Shown here piece by piece: positions 7,101 to 7,487 of a DNA stretch of 7,487 bases. The translations under genes were made by a program, and so were the position numbers. The stretch comes from Sandaracinomonas sp041180785. Lineage in GTDB: Bacteria; Bacteroidota; Bacteroidia; Cytophagales; Spirosomataceae. The stretch is taken from positions 1 through 7,487 of the forward strand of contig JBEGQV010000098.1 in the NCBI GenBank assembly GCA_041180785.1, read 5' to 3'. Positions within the stretch are counted from its first letter, which is position 1, and every line of letters begins with the position of its first letter. Under the pieces are notes generated by a model that did no database searches, was not told where the DNA came from, and saw only the letters and a list, made by a program, of their open reading frames with translations.

Positions 7101-7487
7101 GATTTATGGCCTTTGGCATGACCTTCTCGGTGATTATGTCGGGCGTCGGTATCATTGCCTTAGCAGGTATTGTGGTGAAAAACGGTATTTTGTTGATTGA
7201 ATTTATTGAAGAACTACGATTTAAGCGCGGATATAGTTTGAAAGAAGCCATTATTGAAGGAGGAGGGATTCGTTTAACTCCCGTATTATTAACTGCTTCT
7301 GCAGCTGTATTGGGTTTAATTCCGTTGGCAATTGGCTTGTCGATCGATTTCGTAACCTTATTCACCGAATTGGATCCACATATTTTCATCGGTTCAGATT
7401 CTGCCGTTTTCTGGGGAATTTTAGCTTGGACAATCATATTTGGTCTAACTTTCTCAACGGTCCTTACCTTGGTGATTGTGCCATGTA
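4112..7487 (+). CDS. RND efflux transporter permease subunit, AcrB-like (3' end cut by window)
   Basis: The frame is open without a stop from ATG 4112 to the right edge (1125 codons seen), so only a short C-terminal tail should be missing. It is the proton-driven inner-membrane pump of the operon. TM1 is about residues 30-46, followed by PKEQFPDI (50-57). The first porter/docking loop spans about 57-350, and TM2-TM6 lie at about 351-505. A second porter/docking loop lies at about 620-950, with TM8-TM12 after it. The proton relay is intact: D416 and D417 in TM4 (GIVVDDAIVVIEN, AcrB D407/D408), K1023 in TM10 (VVKNGILLIEF, AcrB K940), and R1054 and T1061 in TM11 (AcrB R971/T978). The protein is longer than AcrB (about 1049 residues). 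The largest identified insertion is about 60-90 residues between TM6 and TM7 (510-600) with two extra hydrophobic stretches; the TM11-TM12 loop is also extended. Drug or metal specificity cannot be read; a hydrophobe/amphiphile exporter is most likely. Confidence 0.93.
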   Translation, partial: MEKNIKNEQLPEGKGFIYNMVGWLSTNRTTVYIFTFIIFLAGFMIYRSLPKEQFPDIVIPQMVVQTVYAGATPTDIENTITKPIEKQLKSATGIKRIKSNSLQDVSIIIIEFNTDVEVAVAKQRTQDAVDKSIADLPKDLTRQPSVAEVNFSEFPIMNINIAGDYPLDKLKKYAEDLQDEIEGMPEITRVDVLGALKREIQINLDLPKMQSYGVTFYDIQSVVQGENVNISGGELNVGGVRRALRVTGEFKTVEQLGNLILRSSTGATVRLKDIAEVTDSYEEKQDFARLDKKSVITLNVIKRGGANLIEAADRIEKTIEEYRENRFPKGLVVSITADQSERTRGDLADLINTVILGFVFVVIVLMFFMGVRDAVFVGLSVPLSALLAFLFMPGLDFTLNTIVLFGFLLGLGIVVDDAIVVIENAHRLYNNFKKLSIVEAVKLAASEVFVPVLTGTLTTISPFLPLLFWPGLVGEFMKYLPLTLIITLFASLFVAYVMNPVFAVSFMKRHDEESNDVHAPEFADIRKTVFILLSLSIAGYMLGFGIGNFGFGNFFLFCLGIYVLNHFIITPKMIVPFQLKTLPNFKNNYRRLIQYVITGKRPIYVVVGSFFLLVFTFMLMGIVKPKVIFFPAGDPDYIYIYNKMPVGTDARVTDSVTKVVEQKVFQLLKKENAGNIVNSVISNVGKNAGDPMNPDRAATPNKSKVTVAFVKLTERDGRSTQEILNKFQDYFFKNPIPGVEMAIERERNGPPTGKPVAIEISGDDFLTLLDLEKKVRFAVKKSGIQGIQELKSDLVTNKPEIIIDVDREKASREGISSAQVAMAVRTGLFGAEISKFRDNKDEYPIQLRLKGESRNQIERLLSMNITYRDMNMGGALRQVPLNSIASVHYATSFSQINRKNQERMITLSSDVLQGYNANEIVSELSTLFETMDLPQGYKIRMGGEQEDQKESMGFLGMAFAAALVLIYLILATQFNSATKPFIIFATILLSLIGVLLGFMAFGMTFSVIMSGVGIIALAGIVVKNGILLIEFIEELRFKRGYSLKEAIIEGGGIRLTPVLLTASAAVLGLIPLAIGLSIDFVTLFTELDPHIFIGSDSAVFWGILAWTIIFGLTFSTVLTLVIVPC

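Noticed and set aside
4112..7487. Frameshift or pseudogene in the RND gene
   Set aside because: I read the frame codon by codon to the right edge and found no stop. The proton relay residues are all present, so the gene is only cut by the window border.

Overview
The window looks like chromosomal DNA from a member of the Bacteroidota. It is AT-rich, and one promoter is a near-perfect match to the phylum's own consensus (TTTG, 19 bp, TAnnTTTG). Start codons mostly lack a clear Shine-Dalgarno sequence. The proteins carry features I associate with this phylum: an RND pump with extra hydrophobic segments, a membrane fusion lipoprotein with an N-terminal zipper, and a single-domain PMI-like cupin. 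I cannot place it reliably below phylum; a Cytophagales or Sphingobacteriales-like organism is only a guess.

The left part (1-940) holds two apparently unrelated metabolic genes. The first is the 3' end of a Gfo/Idh/MocA-type oxidoreductase (1-276). An array of 8-bp repeats that turns into its own inverted copy follows (281-358) and could fold into a hairpin. Next is a 163-residue cupin related to the C-terminal domain of type II mannose-6-phosphate isomerases (368-859). After it come a short REP-like palindrome (888-906) and a clear intrinsic terminator (918-938), which closes this section.

The right part (970-7487) is one efflux operon read rightward from a well-matched promoter: a TetR/AcrR regulator (1024-1629), a TolC-family outer membrane factor (1626-2963), a lipoprotein periplasmic adaptor (2981-4093) and an RND inner-membrane pump (4112 to beyond the right edge). 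The regulator and TolC genes overlap by ATGA, and the other gaps are 17 and 18 bp, so all four are probably co-transcribed. Together they encode a full tripartite pump. The RND subunit takes substrate from the inner membrane or periplasm using proton flow, the adaptor links it to the outer membrane channel, and TolC exports the substrate. Being first in the operon, the regulator probably represses its own operon and is relieved by a pump substrate, but no operator is certain.

I see no CRISPR array, tRNA, rRNA, transposase or new defence-like system. The region is mostly ordinary. The items worth a second look are the octamer array, the REP-like palindrome, the changed cupin motif and the extra membrane hairpin in the RND pump.
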